From assembly GCF_027595985.1 (NCBI RefSeq), contig NC_073302.1, positions 219,052,354-219,116,353 on the forward strand: a stretch of DNA of 64,000 nucleotides, in the 5' to 3' direction. Below the pieces are notes generated by a model that searched no databases, had not been told where the DNA came from, and saw nothing but the letters and a program-made list of their open reading frames with translations. This DNA is from Sorex araneus. Its lineage: Eukaryota > Chordata > Mammalia > Eulipotyphla > Soricidae. Of the stretch, positions 10,691 to 21,780 are shown in pieces. How positions within the stretch are numbered: the first letter of the stretch is position 1; each line of letters opens with the position of its first letter. The position numbers were made by a program, and so were the translations under genes.

Positions 10691-11188
10691 AACCGGCTGT
10701 GCTGCAGTGTGGTGGCGCTGACCGTGCTGGAGTTCCTACTGCCACTGCTGGTGCTCAGCGCCTTCACGGGCCGCATGGTGTGCGCGCTGTCCCGGCCTGG
10801 CCTCCTGCCCCAGGGACGGCAGCGCCGCGTGCACGCCATGCAGCTGCTGCTCACCATGCTGGTCATCTTCCTCCTGTGCTTCACACCTTTCCAAGCCCTC
10901 CAGGTGGCCGTGGCGCTGTGGCCCGACGTGCCTCCGCCCCCGAGTCTCGTGGCCTACCATGTGGCTGTGGCCCTCAGCAGCCTCAAACGTTGCCTGGACC
11001 TCATCGTCTACTGCTTCGTCACCAGCGGCTTCCAGGCAACGGTGCGCAGCCTCCTGGGCCGGCCGGGTGCGGATGGTGAGCCCAGCAGCAGGGACGTGGT
11101 GGGCCTGCACAAGCGCTCCAAGGTCGCGGGGGGCAGCCACGGTCCAGGCCACCGCGCTCTCCCGACAGCCCTGACCAACGGGCCTTAA
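10691..11188 (+). pseudogene. GPR20: 5'-truncated copy of GPR20 (orphan class A G-protein-coupled receptor)
   Basis: GPR20 is a plasma-membrane orphan receptor with seven transmembrane segments and one coding exon in mammals. The frame [14 protein letters not shown] at 10693 starts just before transmembrane helix 5 and stays open to TAA at 11186-11188. It keeps helix 5 ([13 protein letters not shown]), loop 3 ([15 protein letters not shown]), helix 6 with CFTPF, helix 7 ([12 protein letters not shown]) and the C-tail to ...LTNGP. Only about 160 of ~360 residues remain: helices 1-4 are missing and nothing upstream supplies them. The helix 7 box reads DLIVY where GPR20 has DPIVY, and NSC has become KRC. 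An ATG at 10709 would start a 159-residue product, which could not be a receptor. Most likely a truncated duplicate or retrocopy. No frameshift or stop interrupts it, so truncation may be recent. An assembly join is the main alternative. Confidence 0.85.
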
Positions 11189-12250
11189 GCTTAGCCAACC
11201 AGACAGGAGCAGTACAGGGGCCACACTGCGTCTCCTACCGTGGAGGCTGCCCATGACCCTGGCTGCTGGCTGCAGTGACTTGCGTTGGCAGTCTGCCATG
11301 CTGCCCACCCTAAAAGTGTGTCGCTGAGAAGTTGGGGTGGTGACTGCTTGCCCCAGGGCCTGGTGAAACGGATGCGCGTGGGTTTCAGGACCCAAGAATC
11401 TGCTCCCGTGAGGGTCATGGCCTGAGGACCAGGTAGAAGCAATCGCAGGCATGGCCAGTGTCCCCCACCTCCTGGCCCCCTGACCTCCCGCTACCCTGTC
11501 CAGAGCAAGTGGCTAGTTTTGGTCTAGGCTCTGCCACACTATGTGGGCTGAGCAGCACAGGCAGCGGGGCGAGGTGTGGGGGGCCACAGGGGTCGGTGGG
11601 CTCCAGCCCAGGCCTGCGGTGGCCACCATCAGCTCACAGGGCTTGTTGGGTCTCCCGGCCTCCCAACTGTCAGTCCCCCTCCATTGTCCCCTGGCCTGTG
11701 TGGGAACCCGACCTGGGGGGGTGGCTTGGAGCAGGACTCTGATATACCTGGAGGAATCTCCTGTGGGGCGAGGGGATGCCCCAGACCCTCTCTGTGGGAG
11801 CGGCCCCTCTGGGGGGTCTCGACTGGGCCTCCCTGAGGAAGACTGTGAGGGCATGGGGACTCCATCCTGTAAGGGCTGAGCCCCTCCCCCACTCCCAGTT
11901 TCCAGAGGGCTGGGAGAGCCGGGCGAGAGGTCAGAAAGGCTGCCCCTCCTTGGGCCAGAGAGGGGGTCGCCCTGCCCTCTGGGGGAGGGGACTTGGGGGG
12001 CTATCTGAGAACTCAGTCTGACCTTGACAGACAGGCCCCAGTTTCCCTCCTCCACAGCTGTGTGGGCCAGGTTTCACTCTGTGACCTGTCTGGGTCCCAC
12101 AAACCTGCAGACAGTGACCAGTCCCTCTAGGGACTGGATGTTGGGAGGCCTCTGCACCACACCAGGCCTCCGCCAATCCCAAGCCCCGGCAAGACCGAGT
12201 GACAAGTGTATTTATATCTGTCCATCGCCAAATTAAACCTGTTTTCCTTG
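11189..12250 (+). other. GC-rich 3'UTR-like continuation of the GPR20 fragment
   Basis: The GC-rich block continues about 1.06 kb past the GPR20 stop and ends sharply at about 12250. ATTAAA (12232-12237), a common variant polyadenylation hexamer, is followed within ~20 bases by return to AT-rich DNA. This is where an mRNA would end, but no poly(A) run follows. The many overlapping ORFs here are typical of GC-rich noncoding sequence. That it is GPR20 3'UTR is inferred from position. Confidence 0.5.
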
Positions 12251-13496
12251 TGTTTAAGGGGAAGACAGTCCCAACTGCCTTTTTGTCATAGCTTTTATTG
12301 CTGACAATTTCACAATACTGAGTTATGCAGTATTAGCAAGATATAGAGCATTCTGGCCAAATCCAGGAATGATAAATCATGAATGAAAATAGAATGTTAT
12401 GTTCTAGACAGCTTACTGTGTTACTCAAAGGCATTAAGAATGTCAGAGGTACTCAGGTATATCATACGCTATCTCTAAACAAACCCTTGCCTTCAGGACA
12501 TGCAATGATGGCTTCTGGTTCGCCTTCTAGTCATAAACTCAAGGGCTATGCAACACAGTACACTTAAGCTCCTGCAAGAAAGTACTTTATTTGACTAAGT
12601 AGGAAGGGGTAGCATAGAGGGTTGGGAAATATTAGGTATAACTTTACACTAGTTTTGGTTAAAGATCCCTCTAAAACAGTCCTTAATGCTTCAAATTTTA
12701 TAATAAAATGTTTATTCTTTAGATAAAAGTATAGAGAGAAATATATCAATATCACTGTTCAGTGGAAAACAACTGTAGGAGAAGATTGCATGGCTAACAT
12801 TGAACATTCAGGAGACTTGCAGCTAAGTCTTACTGTTTCTGAAGTTGTGTGGATCTAGTTCATATCACTGAGAAGTACAATTTGTACTTTCTTACAACTT
12901 GACAGAACTGATGATGAAAATTATAACATTTGTGAACAGAGAACATTAAAAATAATCAATTCATATCTAATAGGCTACAGAGCTTGGATAGTTAAAATGA
13001 CAGAATTCCAAACATTTTGATGCTTAAGTGGTTAGCGGATGCTTACAAAAAAATATCTTTCTGAACAGTCTAAAGCAATAAGGTGCTATGGATTAACACA
13101 TCACATTACCATATATAGAACATATGTACCCATTAATATACAACTACCTTGTAATTTCTCTTTATAAAATGCAGGTGCTAGGACAATTTCCTTCTACTAT
13201 ATATTTCTTTGTTAAGAAGGTCTAATGATGGAGGCATACAAAGAAAATTATATGCAATTGTATCCTGAAGAAACAACTGGTTACATCAGTTGGATTTTTC
13301 TCCATATTTTTAGAAAACATTTAATCTCTTTAAAGCATGAATGTCAAATGCAATATAAAGACCTTAAGAACCTGTCTCAAAACAAAGCAAGCAAACAAAA
13401 CTAGAAACTAGACTTTTCTCATATTCACTTCAGAAGTACCATTCAGAATTAAGCTTGATACAGGAAGTGTAAAAAGTTGTTTTCACTAATTTTCAT
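12251..13496. other. Unassigned AT-rich sequence
   Basis: About 1.25 kb with no gene or repeat I can support. Confidence 0.55.
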
Positions 13497-13505
13497 ATAA
13501 ATGTA

Positions 13506-13748
13506 TCACTGTCATCCCGTTGCTTATCAATTTGCTCGAGCAGGCACCAGTAATGTCTCCATTGTGAGACTTGTTGTTACTGTTTTGGGCATATTGAATA
13601 CGCCATGGGTAGCTTGTCAGGCTATCCATGTGCGGGTGAGATACTCTCAGTAGCTTGCCAGGGTCTTTGAGAGGGGTGGAGGAATCGAACCTGGGATGTC
13701 CAAGTGCAAGGCAAATGCCCTACCTGCTGTACTATTGCTCCAACCCTT
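13506..13748 (-). mobile_element. SINE, type B (RTE-like tail)
   Basis: Minus strand: head at right (CTATTGCTCCAACCC), body with GCATATTGAATACGCC, and 3' end at left (TCACTGTCATCCCGTTGC). No poly(A). Flanked by ATAAATGTA (13497-13505 and 13749-13757). Confidence 0.92.
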
Positions 13749-13757
13749 ATAAATGTA

Positions 13758-14383
13758 TAATAGCATATAAAATATGAACATGTTTATAGTCAATAATGTC
13801 AATAATGCTGTTTATGATGTTCTCTATAATGCCAATCATTTTTATCAAAGACCAACACAGATACACACCTATAGCTACATGAGTTGGATTAACTGCATAT
13901 GACAATGGCAGAGAATATACAACAGGGTGAAACAAGGAATATCTCAGTGAGATGTTTCAGGAAAAATTGGTGCAAGTTCTGCGCTTTGCTTAGGTGACTT
14001 CATAGGAATTTAGGAAAGCATGACTTTGCTCCAAACTGGGTATCTGTCAGGAAACAATTTCATAATTGGGCATCTCAACAAGCCTTGTAACAAGGGAGAT
14101 TAGAGTGAAGTGGATGATGTGGGCAGGTTATATAGGGAACAAGAGTAATGAATTGCTTATGGAAGCACTGGACTTTTCACTGGACTTTTCAGCCAGATTT
14201 ATCTGGGGTAGAAATACCCCTCTCAAGTATCCCATACAAAGTCCAGAATGTATAGAAACTGAGATAACCAACTACCCCACAACCTGACCCAGGCTCTGCA
14301 GGCAGCCAACCAAAAGCCTCAACCCATCCAGTATGCCATAACCCCGAACACCTGCTTCAGGTCATCACAAAAGCAGTGTCCTC
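13758..14383. other. Unassigned sequence
   Basis: No gene recognised. The 73-codon ORF at 14066-14287 has no known relative that I can name and includes a small tandem duplication (CTGGACTTTTCA, about 14168-14190). Confidence 0.5.
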
Positions 14384-14560
14384 AGGGGACTGAAGAGATA
14401 GTACAGTAGGTGAGGTGCTTGTCTTACAAGTGGCAGACCCAGGTTCCATCTCCTGCACCCTGTATGATCCAGAGCCTACCAGGAGTGATCGCTGAGTGCG
14501 GAGCCAGGAGTAACCCCTAAGAAAAGTCAGGTGTGTCCCCAAATCCAAAAACTAAGCAAC
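14384..14560 (+). mobile_element. Diverged SINE, type A
   Basis: Head AGAGATAGTACAGTAGG and AGGTTCCATCTCC, body GAGTGCGGAGCCAGGAGTAACCCC. No long A tail remains. Confidence 0.8.
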
Positions 14561-14948
14561 CAAAATTAGAATGTCCTGGGGACCTCCAGCCACCCTGCTC
14601 CCCTGCTCTGCTTTACAGGTTGCGCCTCTCTCTTTTGAATTATCCCTTGCAATGTTCGACTTTTTATCTCATGTGTCTAGCTCACTTCTTTCTTTAGACA
14701 CTAGGAACTGACCAGATATCATCCAGGTATACTCCCCTCAAAACAACAACAACAACAACACAAGTCATTCTGTCAATCAATAAGGAGGAATGTTGAACTA
14801 TTATTATGGTTTAGAATTTTCTTTTCATCTTTGTCTTATTTGCTCTTATTTTGTCTTGACTCATCATCATGGTCCCAGTGTGTCCTTCTTCGATCCTGTT
14901 GTTCTGGAAATGGTTTAACAAGAAGATCCAGATGCCCAGCTGGGTACT

Positions 14949-14950
<2 letters not shown>
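14561..14950. other. Unassigned, with (AAC)n
   Basis: (AAC)n at 14742-14760. Otherwise nothing recognised. Confidence 0.5.
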
Positions 14951-14954
<4 letters not shown>

Positions 14955-15003
<49 letters not shown>

Positions 15004-15010
15004 TGCGCGC
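14955..15010. repeat. (TG)n followed by GC-alternating stretch
   Basis: About 22 TG units run into GCGTGCGCGC. Alternating purine-pyrimidine of this kind can adopt Z-DNA. Overlapping ORFs are artefacts of the repeat. Confidence 0.95.
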
Positions 15011-15522
15011 CATGCCAGCTCCTTTGGGCACTGTGGCGTAATGAGCATGCCAAGCTGCCAAGGACAACTACTTGGTCTTTTTCAAAATTAATCTAACTTT
15101 TACTGTCTGGACATTGACTTATATCCTTCCAGTGCTTTCAATATTTAACTAAATGCAATCATTTTAAAAGGACATACCAAAATCAAAGCACACATTAATG
15201 ATGACTAAGAGATTGAAATGGGAAGGAAAAATAAAAGCTAAGAGTTAGGGTAATCTTCAAGTCTTAAAGGTTATAGCTATCAGCAAAGAGGCTTTGTGCA
15301 TTAATTCCAGAGGATTCTCTGACAAAGACAAGGAAAACAAAGCACCCTGTGAACAACTTCCCCAGATAACAAAGTCTTGTCATTTGCATCTTGCATTTCA
15401 AAGATCTTTGCAGATTTTACAAACTTGTTCTGATCCAGGCAGCTAGGCACTGAAGAAAAGGTTTGCCAAGAGGGGAAAAAAAAAAACCTGAATTTTTAAA
15501 CTTTTTTTTTTTTTTTAGTTTG
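15011..15522. other. Unassigned sequence
   Basis: No gene or repeat recognised apart from A and T runs near 15476-15520. Confidence 0.5.
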
Positions 15523-15692
15523 GGGGCCAGAGAGATACTATAGCAGGTAGGGCAGTTTCCTGGCATCTGGTCAACCCAAGTTCAATTCCCATATTATCCT
15601 TGGAGTTCTACCATGAGTGAACCCTGAGCACAGAGCCAAGAGTAAGCCTGAGCAGCACTGGGTATGTCCCCCAAACAAAAATAAATAAATAT
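15523..15692 (+). mobile_element. SINE, type A
   Basis: GGGGGCCAGAGAGATACTATAGCAGG head, AGTTCAATTCCC B box, ...GGGTATGTCCCCCAAAC end with AAATAAATAA tail. Lies 24 bp from a type B SINE in the opposite orientation. Confidence 0.88.
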
Positions 15693-15716
15693 AACAATTT
15701 CTTAATGTTTTCTTTG

Positions 15717-15962
15717 ATGTCACTGTCACTGTCATCCTGTTGCTCATCGATTTGTTCAAGTGGGCACCAGTAACATCTCTCATTGAGAGACTTATTGTTA
15801 CTGTTTTTGGCATATCCAATACGCATGGGTAGCTTGCCAGGCTCTGCCGCGCGGGCTCTATATTCTCGGTAGCTTGCTGGGCTCTCCGAGAGGGGCAGAG
15901 GTATCGAACTCGGATCGGTTGCGTGAAAGGTGAACGCCTAACAGCTGTGCTATTAAGCTAAT
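15717..15962 (-). mobile_element. SINE, type B (RTE-like tail)
   Basis: Minus strand. 3' end CACTGTCACTGTCATCC at left, GGGCACCAGTAACATCTC, and head at right decayed to GTGCTATTAAGC. Shares the subtype AACATCTCTCATTGAGAGA with the copy at 21537. Confidence 0.92.
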
Positions 15963-17099
15963 CTATATAGTTCTTTACGTATATGAACCCTCTCTCTCCT
16001 TTCTACACCTATGTCTAAGTAAAATGTTACATCGTCACACTCTCCATGTTATTTTATTGTCTACGTGTTCAATCTCGTATCTATTCTATCAATAAAGTAC
16101 CAAAATCTTCAAAGTCATTACTTGTAGAACTTAATATAATGTAGTGAACATATGAGTCTTACCTTTTTAATTCTCGGACTTTTCTCTATTTTCTAATAAA
16201 GATATATTTTAAATATGTGAAATGCTTTGAATAAGGTACTAAATATTCAAAGTGTTGAGAATTATTCTTTATTGTGAATAATTCCATGACAGTGATTAGT
16301 AAACTGTAGGTTGTTTCAACACATGAGTAATTTTCAGATGAAAAGGAATTGTAATGTACAAAAGATCAATTTCCATACTTCTACTTCCTATGAGACAAGA
16401 TGTTTCCATGTAAACTGTAGAAAGGAGGGACCCTACAGATATATATTTTAAGTAGCAGTAGCTAAAAGCCATAAAGGTGGAGCTAAGGAGTTTAGTGAAG
16501 CAAAAAAGAAAATTTTGAGGTTTACAGCTCTCTATCAGGTCCCCCTGGGGCTTTCTATTCAAGCTTTTTGGCAGGTTTTCATAGACAATTGTTCTAGAAT
16601 ACACTTTCAGGGCTTATATTCCAGGACTATTCATTCTTAAAGGCTTTTAAAATCACAACTAGAGGAAAAGAGCTGGAACTTTGTATATACATGTAAGAAT
16701 AAGAAAAGCAAGTCTTCAGGGAAGTGAACTTCCAATTGATTTCCATAGCAATTTACTTCAATACCTGCTTAGCAATATAAAAGCCAAATTAGCTGCTTTT
16801 GCTATTCTGCCAATACTAAACTATGAAATCTTTAAAAAGCAGTAAAAAAAAACTTGTAGTGAGCAGCTGAAGACAAATCTAGAATAACCTTTCATTAAGT
16901 TATTGATCTGGAAAGTACTTACCAAGTTCTTGCTATATTACCAGAAGAGATGCCAAAGATAGAATTCTAGGGATAAGTTTTGGTAGAAATGACTATGATT
17001 TCAGGATAGGATAAAGCTTGTGCAAATAGGGGATATACAAACATTCAATTTCATATGATATCTACCTATGAATTTCCTGTTGTTATAAAAAAATACTGC
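15963..17099. other. Unassigned AT-rich sequence
   Basis: About 1.1 kb with no gene or repeat I can support. The 102-codon minus ORF at 16296-16604 has no recognisable relative. Confidence 0.55.
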
Positions 17100-17113
17100 A
17101 AATTTAGTGGCTT

Positions 17114-17327
17114 CACTGTATCACTGTCATCCCATTGTTCATCGATTAACTCGAGCGGGCACCAGTAATGTCTCCATTCATCCCAGCCCTGAGATTTTAG
17201 CAGCCTCTCCTCCCTCGTCCTTCCCAATGATTGGAGGCTCTTTCAGGGTTAAGCGAATGAGACTATTATTGTTACTGTATTTGGCATATTGAATATGTCA
17301 CAGAGAGCTTGCCAGGCTCTGCCGTGT
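17114..17327 (-). mobile_element. Family 2 repeat, 3' fragment
   Basis: Minus strand. Contains both the RTE-like end and the extra block missing from type B SINEs (AGATTTTAGCAGCCTCTCC, GGAGGCTCTTTCAGGG on the plus strand). 5'-truncated with its own duplication: AAATTTAGTGGCTT (17100-17113) and AAATTTAATGGCTT (17328-17341). Confidence 0.85.
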
Positions 17328-17355
17328 AAATTTAATGGCTTAAGCCAATCAAATG

Positions 17356-17379
17356 TATTTATTTATTTATTTATTTATG
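17356..17379. repeat. (ATTT)n microsatellite
   Basis: Six tandem ATTT units. Confidence 0.95.
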
Positions 17380-17911
17380 GAGAGATTAAAAATCAATTAT
17401 TACTGAGCAAAATCAAGATATAAGCTATCTACTCCACTAGAGTCAACACTGCTGTGAACATGGGACACAAATGACATTAATTCAACTAAGCCTGTTAAGG
17501 ATGCAGAATGGTTGGTGAGAGGGAACCTAGGACTTCGGTGGAGAGAGGCTGACAATGGCAATTGGGTTGAAGTTGGGAGAATGTATGCCTTAAACTCTGC
17601 TACTGTCAGATTTATAAATCACGGTGCCTTGGCCGTCATTTCCTCTTCCATCTTCCTCATGGCATGGGCTGCCCCAGCTGGGCCAGTGGCCCGGGACTAA
17701 CCCCAAACCCAGGTGCTGATGGGGAGAGCCACCTAGCCGCCCTGGGAGATTTTTTACAGGTGCCTACATAATTATCTTTTAAATCAAGGTGCAAGCAAGG
17801 CTCTGTTCTTATGGAAACTATAGGGGCAAATTGCTTTTCACTCTTTCCAGCATCTAGGGCTGCTGCTCTCTGGTCAACAATGGTGAATTGAGTCTTTTTC
17901 CCAGGGCAGTA
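17380..17911. other. Unassigned sequence
   Basis: No gene recognised. The 62-codon ORF at 17512-17700 looks fortuitous. Confidence 0.5.
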
Positions 17912-18150
17912 GCACTGCAGCACGGTCATCCCATTGCTCATCAGTAACATCTCCATTGTGAGACTTATTGTTACTGTTTTTGGCATATTGAATATGCCAC
18001 GGGGGGGGGGGGGGGCTTGCCAGGCTCTGCAGTGCAGGTGGGATACTCTCAATAGCTTGCCAGGCTCTCTGAGAGGGACGGAGGAATTGAACCCAGATAG
18101 GCCACATGCAAGACAAGCACCCTACCTGCTGTGCTATCGCTCCAGTCTCT
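17912..18150 (-). mobile_element. SINE, type B, with poly(G) expansion
   Basis: Minus strand SINE with a deletion in the tail (TTGCTCATCAGTAAC joins two normally separated parts) and a run of 15 G at 18001-18015 replacing a GGGTA-type motif. Head at right ends CTATCGCTCCAGTC. Confidence 0.9.
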
Positions 18151-18276
18151 GTCAAATTCTTCTGCCTCCTTTTTCATTTTTTAATGTCCTTTGTGATTTC
18201 AATAGGCACAGCTGATTATTCAGATTGTTTTCTCCATGGTAAAATCAGCAAGGTAAGGTAGCAGTCTTAATTCTTT

Positions 18277-18424
18277 TGTTGTTATTTTTGGGCCACACCT
18301 GGCAATGCTCAAAGCTTATTTTTGGCTCTGCACTCAGGATCACTCCTGGTTGGCTCAAAGGACCATATGGGTTGCAGGGGATTAAATCTGGGTTGGCTGT
18401 GTGCAAGGCAAACACCCTACCAGA
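18277..18424 (-). mobile_element. SINE, type A, 5'-truncated, 19-bp target duplication
   Basis: Minus strand, with perfect flanks GTAGCAGTCTTAATTCTTT (18258-18276 and 18425-18443). The head stops at CACCCTACC, so the first ~25 bases are missing: a 5'-truncated SINE insertion. Confidence 0.92.
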
Positions 18425-18553
18425 GTAGCAGTCTTAATTCTTTCCATAACTTAATTAACTCTTGCTACATGACAGTCTATTCACATGTTCCAGATTTTAG
18501 GATACTTTGATGGAATCAGTTTCCTTTCTGCTATCCAGAGCCATATTATAAAC

Positions 18554-18741
18554 CAAGGTTTCTCAACCATTTTCCCAACATGACCCATTCTGACCTTTTT
18601 ACCTTCCTGATGACCCCTGTCTTACCTGTTCCCCCTCATATTTCATGCCATGGCCTCCATTTACAAAATTTTCACCTGTTGCTACTTTGAAATTATGGGA
18701 GGTCCACAGGGAGCCATAAGACCTTTGGCTGAGAAATGCTG
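18554..18741. mobile_element. Probable non-autonomous hAT DNA transposon
   Basis: A 188-bp unit with imperfect terminal inverted repeats: CAAGGTTTCTCAACC at the left and the complement of CAGCATTTCTCAGCC at the right (11 of 15 match). The shape resembles TTCTCAACC-ended hAT MITEs of mammals. Flanking 8-mers TTATAAAC and ACATAAAT agree at 5 of 8, compatible with a decayed 8-bp duplication. Confidence 0.5.
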
Positions 18742-19088
18742 ACATAAATTATATATTTTCACTTCCTGCAATATTTTGGACGTTGTTATTCACTTCAGTG
18801 TCTTTTGTGGCCAGAGTGGCCTTAAGTTAAACAATCTTTATCAAAAACTTGTCAAATATTTTTTCTTTCAATTTTTAATATTCTTTTCAAAATCCTTTTT
18901 TCATTTATTCAGTATTTCTTATAAGCTCAGGATTGGGCATGGAATTCTTGCTTTTTCTTGACTTAAGCAATGATTATTTTTCTTCCATAATCAACTTATT
19001 ATAAAAATAATTTGTTTAAAATAATTTGTAGAACCATCCTCTCTAGCCCACTGTAATATATAATATATAATATACGTATGTATATACA
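18742..19088. other. Unassigned AT-rich sequence
   Basis: Nothing recognised; TATATAATATACGT-type repeats near 19058-19103. Confidence 0.5.
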
Positions 19089-19103
19089 CATACATACATA
19101 TAT

Positions 19104-19353
19104 GCACTGTAGCACTGTCATCCCGTTGTTCATCAATTTGCTCGAGGGGGCACCAGTAATGTCTCCATTGTGACAATTTATTGTTACTGATTTTGGCATA
19201 TCGAATATGCCACAGGGAGCTTGCTGGGCTCTGCCGTGCAGGCAGGATAATCTCGGTTGGAGATTGCCAGGCTCTCCAAGAGGGATGGAGGAATCGAACC
19301 TGGGCCAGCCACATACAAGACAGACACCTACCTGCTGTGCATTTGCTCCAGCC
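19104..19353 (-). mobile_element. SINE, type B (RTE-like tail), 15-bp target duplication
   Basis: Minus strand with flanks CATACATACATATAT (19089-19103 and 19354-19368), which extend a TA-rich microsatellite. Head at right is slightly decayed (GTGCATTTGCTCCAGCC). Confidence 0.92.
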
Positions 19354-19375
19354 CATACATACATATATATGTGTA

Positions 19376-20957
19376 TACAAATATATATATATACAAAATA
19401 CCCAAAATAGATAAAAAATTTAGCAGACATATACTGGAATATTTGCTTTCCATATTGAAGAATACCATCTAATGTCCTTTCATGGTTTACCTCTGAGTCT
19501 TAAGGCAGTGAGTCTTTTTTATAATTATTTTTTCATTTTTTTATAGACATCACAATGCCAAGCATATACTATGTGCCCATAAATGCTGACTGTATAAATA
19601 ACTAGAAAACATAATTTGATTCACTAGTCTGTTGCGTACCTAGGGATGTGATCACAAAATTAAGTTTTTTGTGGACCTAATTTAAGAACACAATAGTCCA
19701 AGGAATAGTTAAGAAGAAGAAAAACAACAAACTTCTTATACTGTAAATAAGCCCCTTGCAGATTCCTTGAAAACTTAATCTCTATCAAATTCCCTGTGGC
19801 TCTTGGAGAGAATACAGTGTGGTTAGTTAAACATTATTTTGAGACGTGTTATCAGCTCCTCTCATTCCTTATGATCCACAAACAGTTATTTTTCCAGACT
19901 GACGAGTTCTTGACTCAGTGTACCCATGAAAACTAGATGTCAAGAGCACCAGTTGTTTCTTAGCCATCGTATGCCTCACTTCCCTGTATGTCCTTAGGAC
20001 CTATGCACGTGGGGAACTTGTTATTTGTATTCTCAAAGTACTCACTGTTGTGCTTTCTATGTGTGTTAGTTGCTTCACTTCCTGCCACCAAGTCCTGTGT
20101 AGTTGGTCCACGGGAGTGATTCCTTGGTCCTCTATTGTATGGAGTGACCTTTTCTGTCCTCTATAACTTTTTTCATATTTAGTAGCTACATAAATCAGAC
20201 TCTGGATGTATAAATGATCTGGAATGCAGAAATCTGCAACTTGGCAGTCTGCCCACTTCTTACTGCCTGTAGTATTTTTTGGTCAACAAATGACACTTTT
20301 GTTGATAGTTCTAATGATCCATGCTCTCTCTCTGCTTCCCTACCTGGGATTCTTAATTGAGTTGCCAGAATTATCTTTTGCTCATGAAAAACAGATGTCA
20401 CTTTTTCAACTACACCAGTTCTTTTTCTGCAAGTAAATCCTTCCAGGAGCCTATCAAGACCCACCTGAATTGGCTCTGTATTCCTCTAGTTCTCCTTGAA
20501 ATAATCTAATTGCTCTTTGTCATGGCTGTCTATGTCTTTTCTTTATGTTGCCAGTCTGCTTCATACTATTGAGTATAAGGTGCTCACATGTTTCCTTGAA
20601 TAATTATACATGCACAGATTCCCAGCGATGAGCTGAAGCCACAGTGGTCTTTCTCCATCATACTCTCTCTGACAGCTCTGACATTCTGAATGAGATTATG
20701 AACAGAAATAATCTGACAACCTTGTGCACTAGTGCCTGACTCCCAGGATCTGGCATTGACCATGCCAATACGGCTAGTTATTTGACTTTACAGTGTGATT
20801 ATTCACAGTAAATATTGCAATTTTAACTAAACCTCTCAAAGATATAAATTTTTCTCAATTTCAAAGTTTTCATTTTGACATGACACTAATGACTGATACA
20901 TCTAGCTAAAAACGTTAGTATGTTTTTCACTTGGTACTTAGTTAAAAGCATTAATAT
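19376..20957. other. Unassigned sequence
   Basis: About 1.6 kb without a gene or repeat I can name. 20050-20650 has more even composition than its surroundings and may be an old decayed LTR or exon-like sequence; I cannot decide. Confidence 0.45.
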
Positions 20958-20973
20958 AAGATAGATTAACCTT

Positions 20974-21160
20974 GGGGCTGGAGCAATAACACAGCGGGTA
21001 GGGCGTTTGCCTTGCACGTGGCCAACCCAGGTTCAATTCCCAGCATCCCATATGGTCCCCTGAGCACCGCCAGCAGCCAGGAGTGATTCCTGAGTGCAGG
21101 GCCAGGAGTAACCTCCATGCATCACCAGGTGTGACCCAAAAAGCAAAAAAAAAAAAAAAA
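20974..21160 (+). mobile_element. SINE, type A, 16-bp target duplication
   Basis: Complete copy with an A18 tail. Flanks AAGATAGATTAACCTT (20958-20973) and AAGATAGATTACCCTT (21161-21176) differ at one base. Confidence 0.95.
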
Positions 21161-21176
21161 AAGATAGATTACCCTT

Positions 21177-21525
21177 TCTTACTCTTCTCTAAGCCTCAGG
21201 AGAGCCGCCAAGCCTCTCTCAGATATATTGACTATTTTAATTTTGTCAACACTATATGCTCAAAAAAAAAACACTATATGCTCAATGGAATGGAAATTTA
21301 CATTTTACTACAAATTATTATAACAGAAAAATTTATTGAAGACTATTTTTCCTGTAATAATTACTTGAAATTGTATTTGTGAAAGACTTATATGATAACA
21401 ACTCTAGAGAGTTTAATGTGTTTCTGCATATCTATTCAATGCTCCTGCAAATTAGAATGTGGAAATATTCGGAAATTAAATTACATGATATGAAGTTATG
21501 GTTATAGTGAGTATACTGATAATAT
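21177..21525. other. Unassigned AT-rich sequence
   Basis: Nothing recognised, apart from a short tandem of ACTATATGCTCAA near 21250 and 21271. Confidence 0.5.
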
Positions 21526-21536
21526 TTTATATCTGT

Positions 21537-21780
21537 CATTGTCACTGTTATCCCGTTGCTCATTGATTTGTTCGAGCGGGCACCAGTAACATTTCTCATT
21601 GAGAGGCTTATTGTTACTGTTTTTGGCATATCCAATACGCATGGGTAGCTTGCCAGGCTCTGCTGCGCAGGCTCGATACTCTAGGTAGCTTGCCGGGCTC
21701 TCTAAGAGGGGCGGAGGAATTGAACTCCGGTCGGCCACGTGAAAGGCGAACGCCCAACCGCTGTGCTATCGCTCCAGCCT
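21537..21780 (-). mobile_element. SINE, type B, later hit by a LINE-1
   Basis: Minus strand copy whose 5' end (GCTATCGCTCCAGCC) was the target of the L1 at 21781-23335. Removing the L1 reveals the SINE's own flanks, TTTATATCTGT (21526-21536) and TTTATACCTGT (23348-23358), 10 of 11 alike. The order of events is therefore SINE first, L1 second. Confidence 0.9.

Noticed and set aside
10736..11452. 238-codon minus ORF overlapping GPR20
   Set aside because: It is the antisense shadow of the receptor frame, which has clear family similarity on the plus strand.
11189..12250. Additional short genes in the GC-rich stretch after GPR20
   Set aside because: Many overlapping ORFs in all frames with no domain or conserved motif; best explained as 3'UTR.
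14955..15010. CRISPR or other regularly spaced array
   Set aside because: Simple dinucleotide repeat; no spacer-repeat structure anywhere in the window, and the DNA is mammalian.
14811..15096. His/Thr or Cys/Val repeat proteins
   Set aside because: Translation of a TG microsatellite in different frames.
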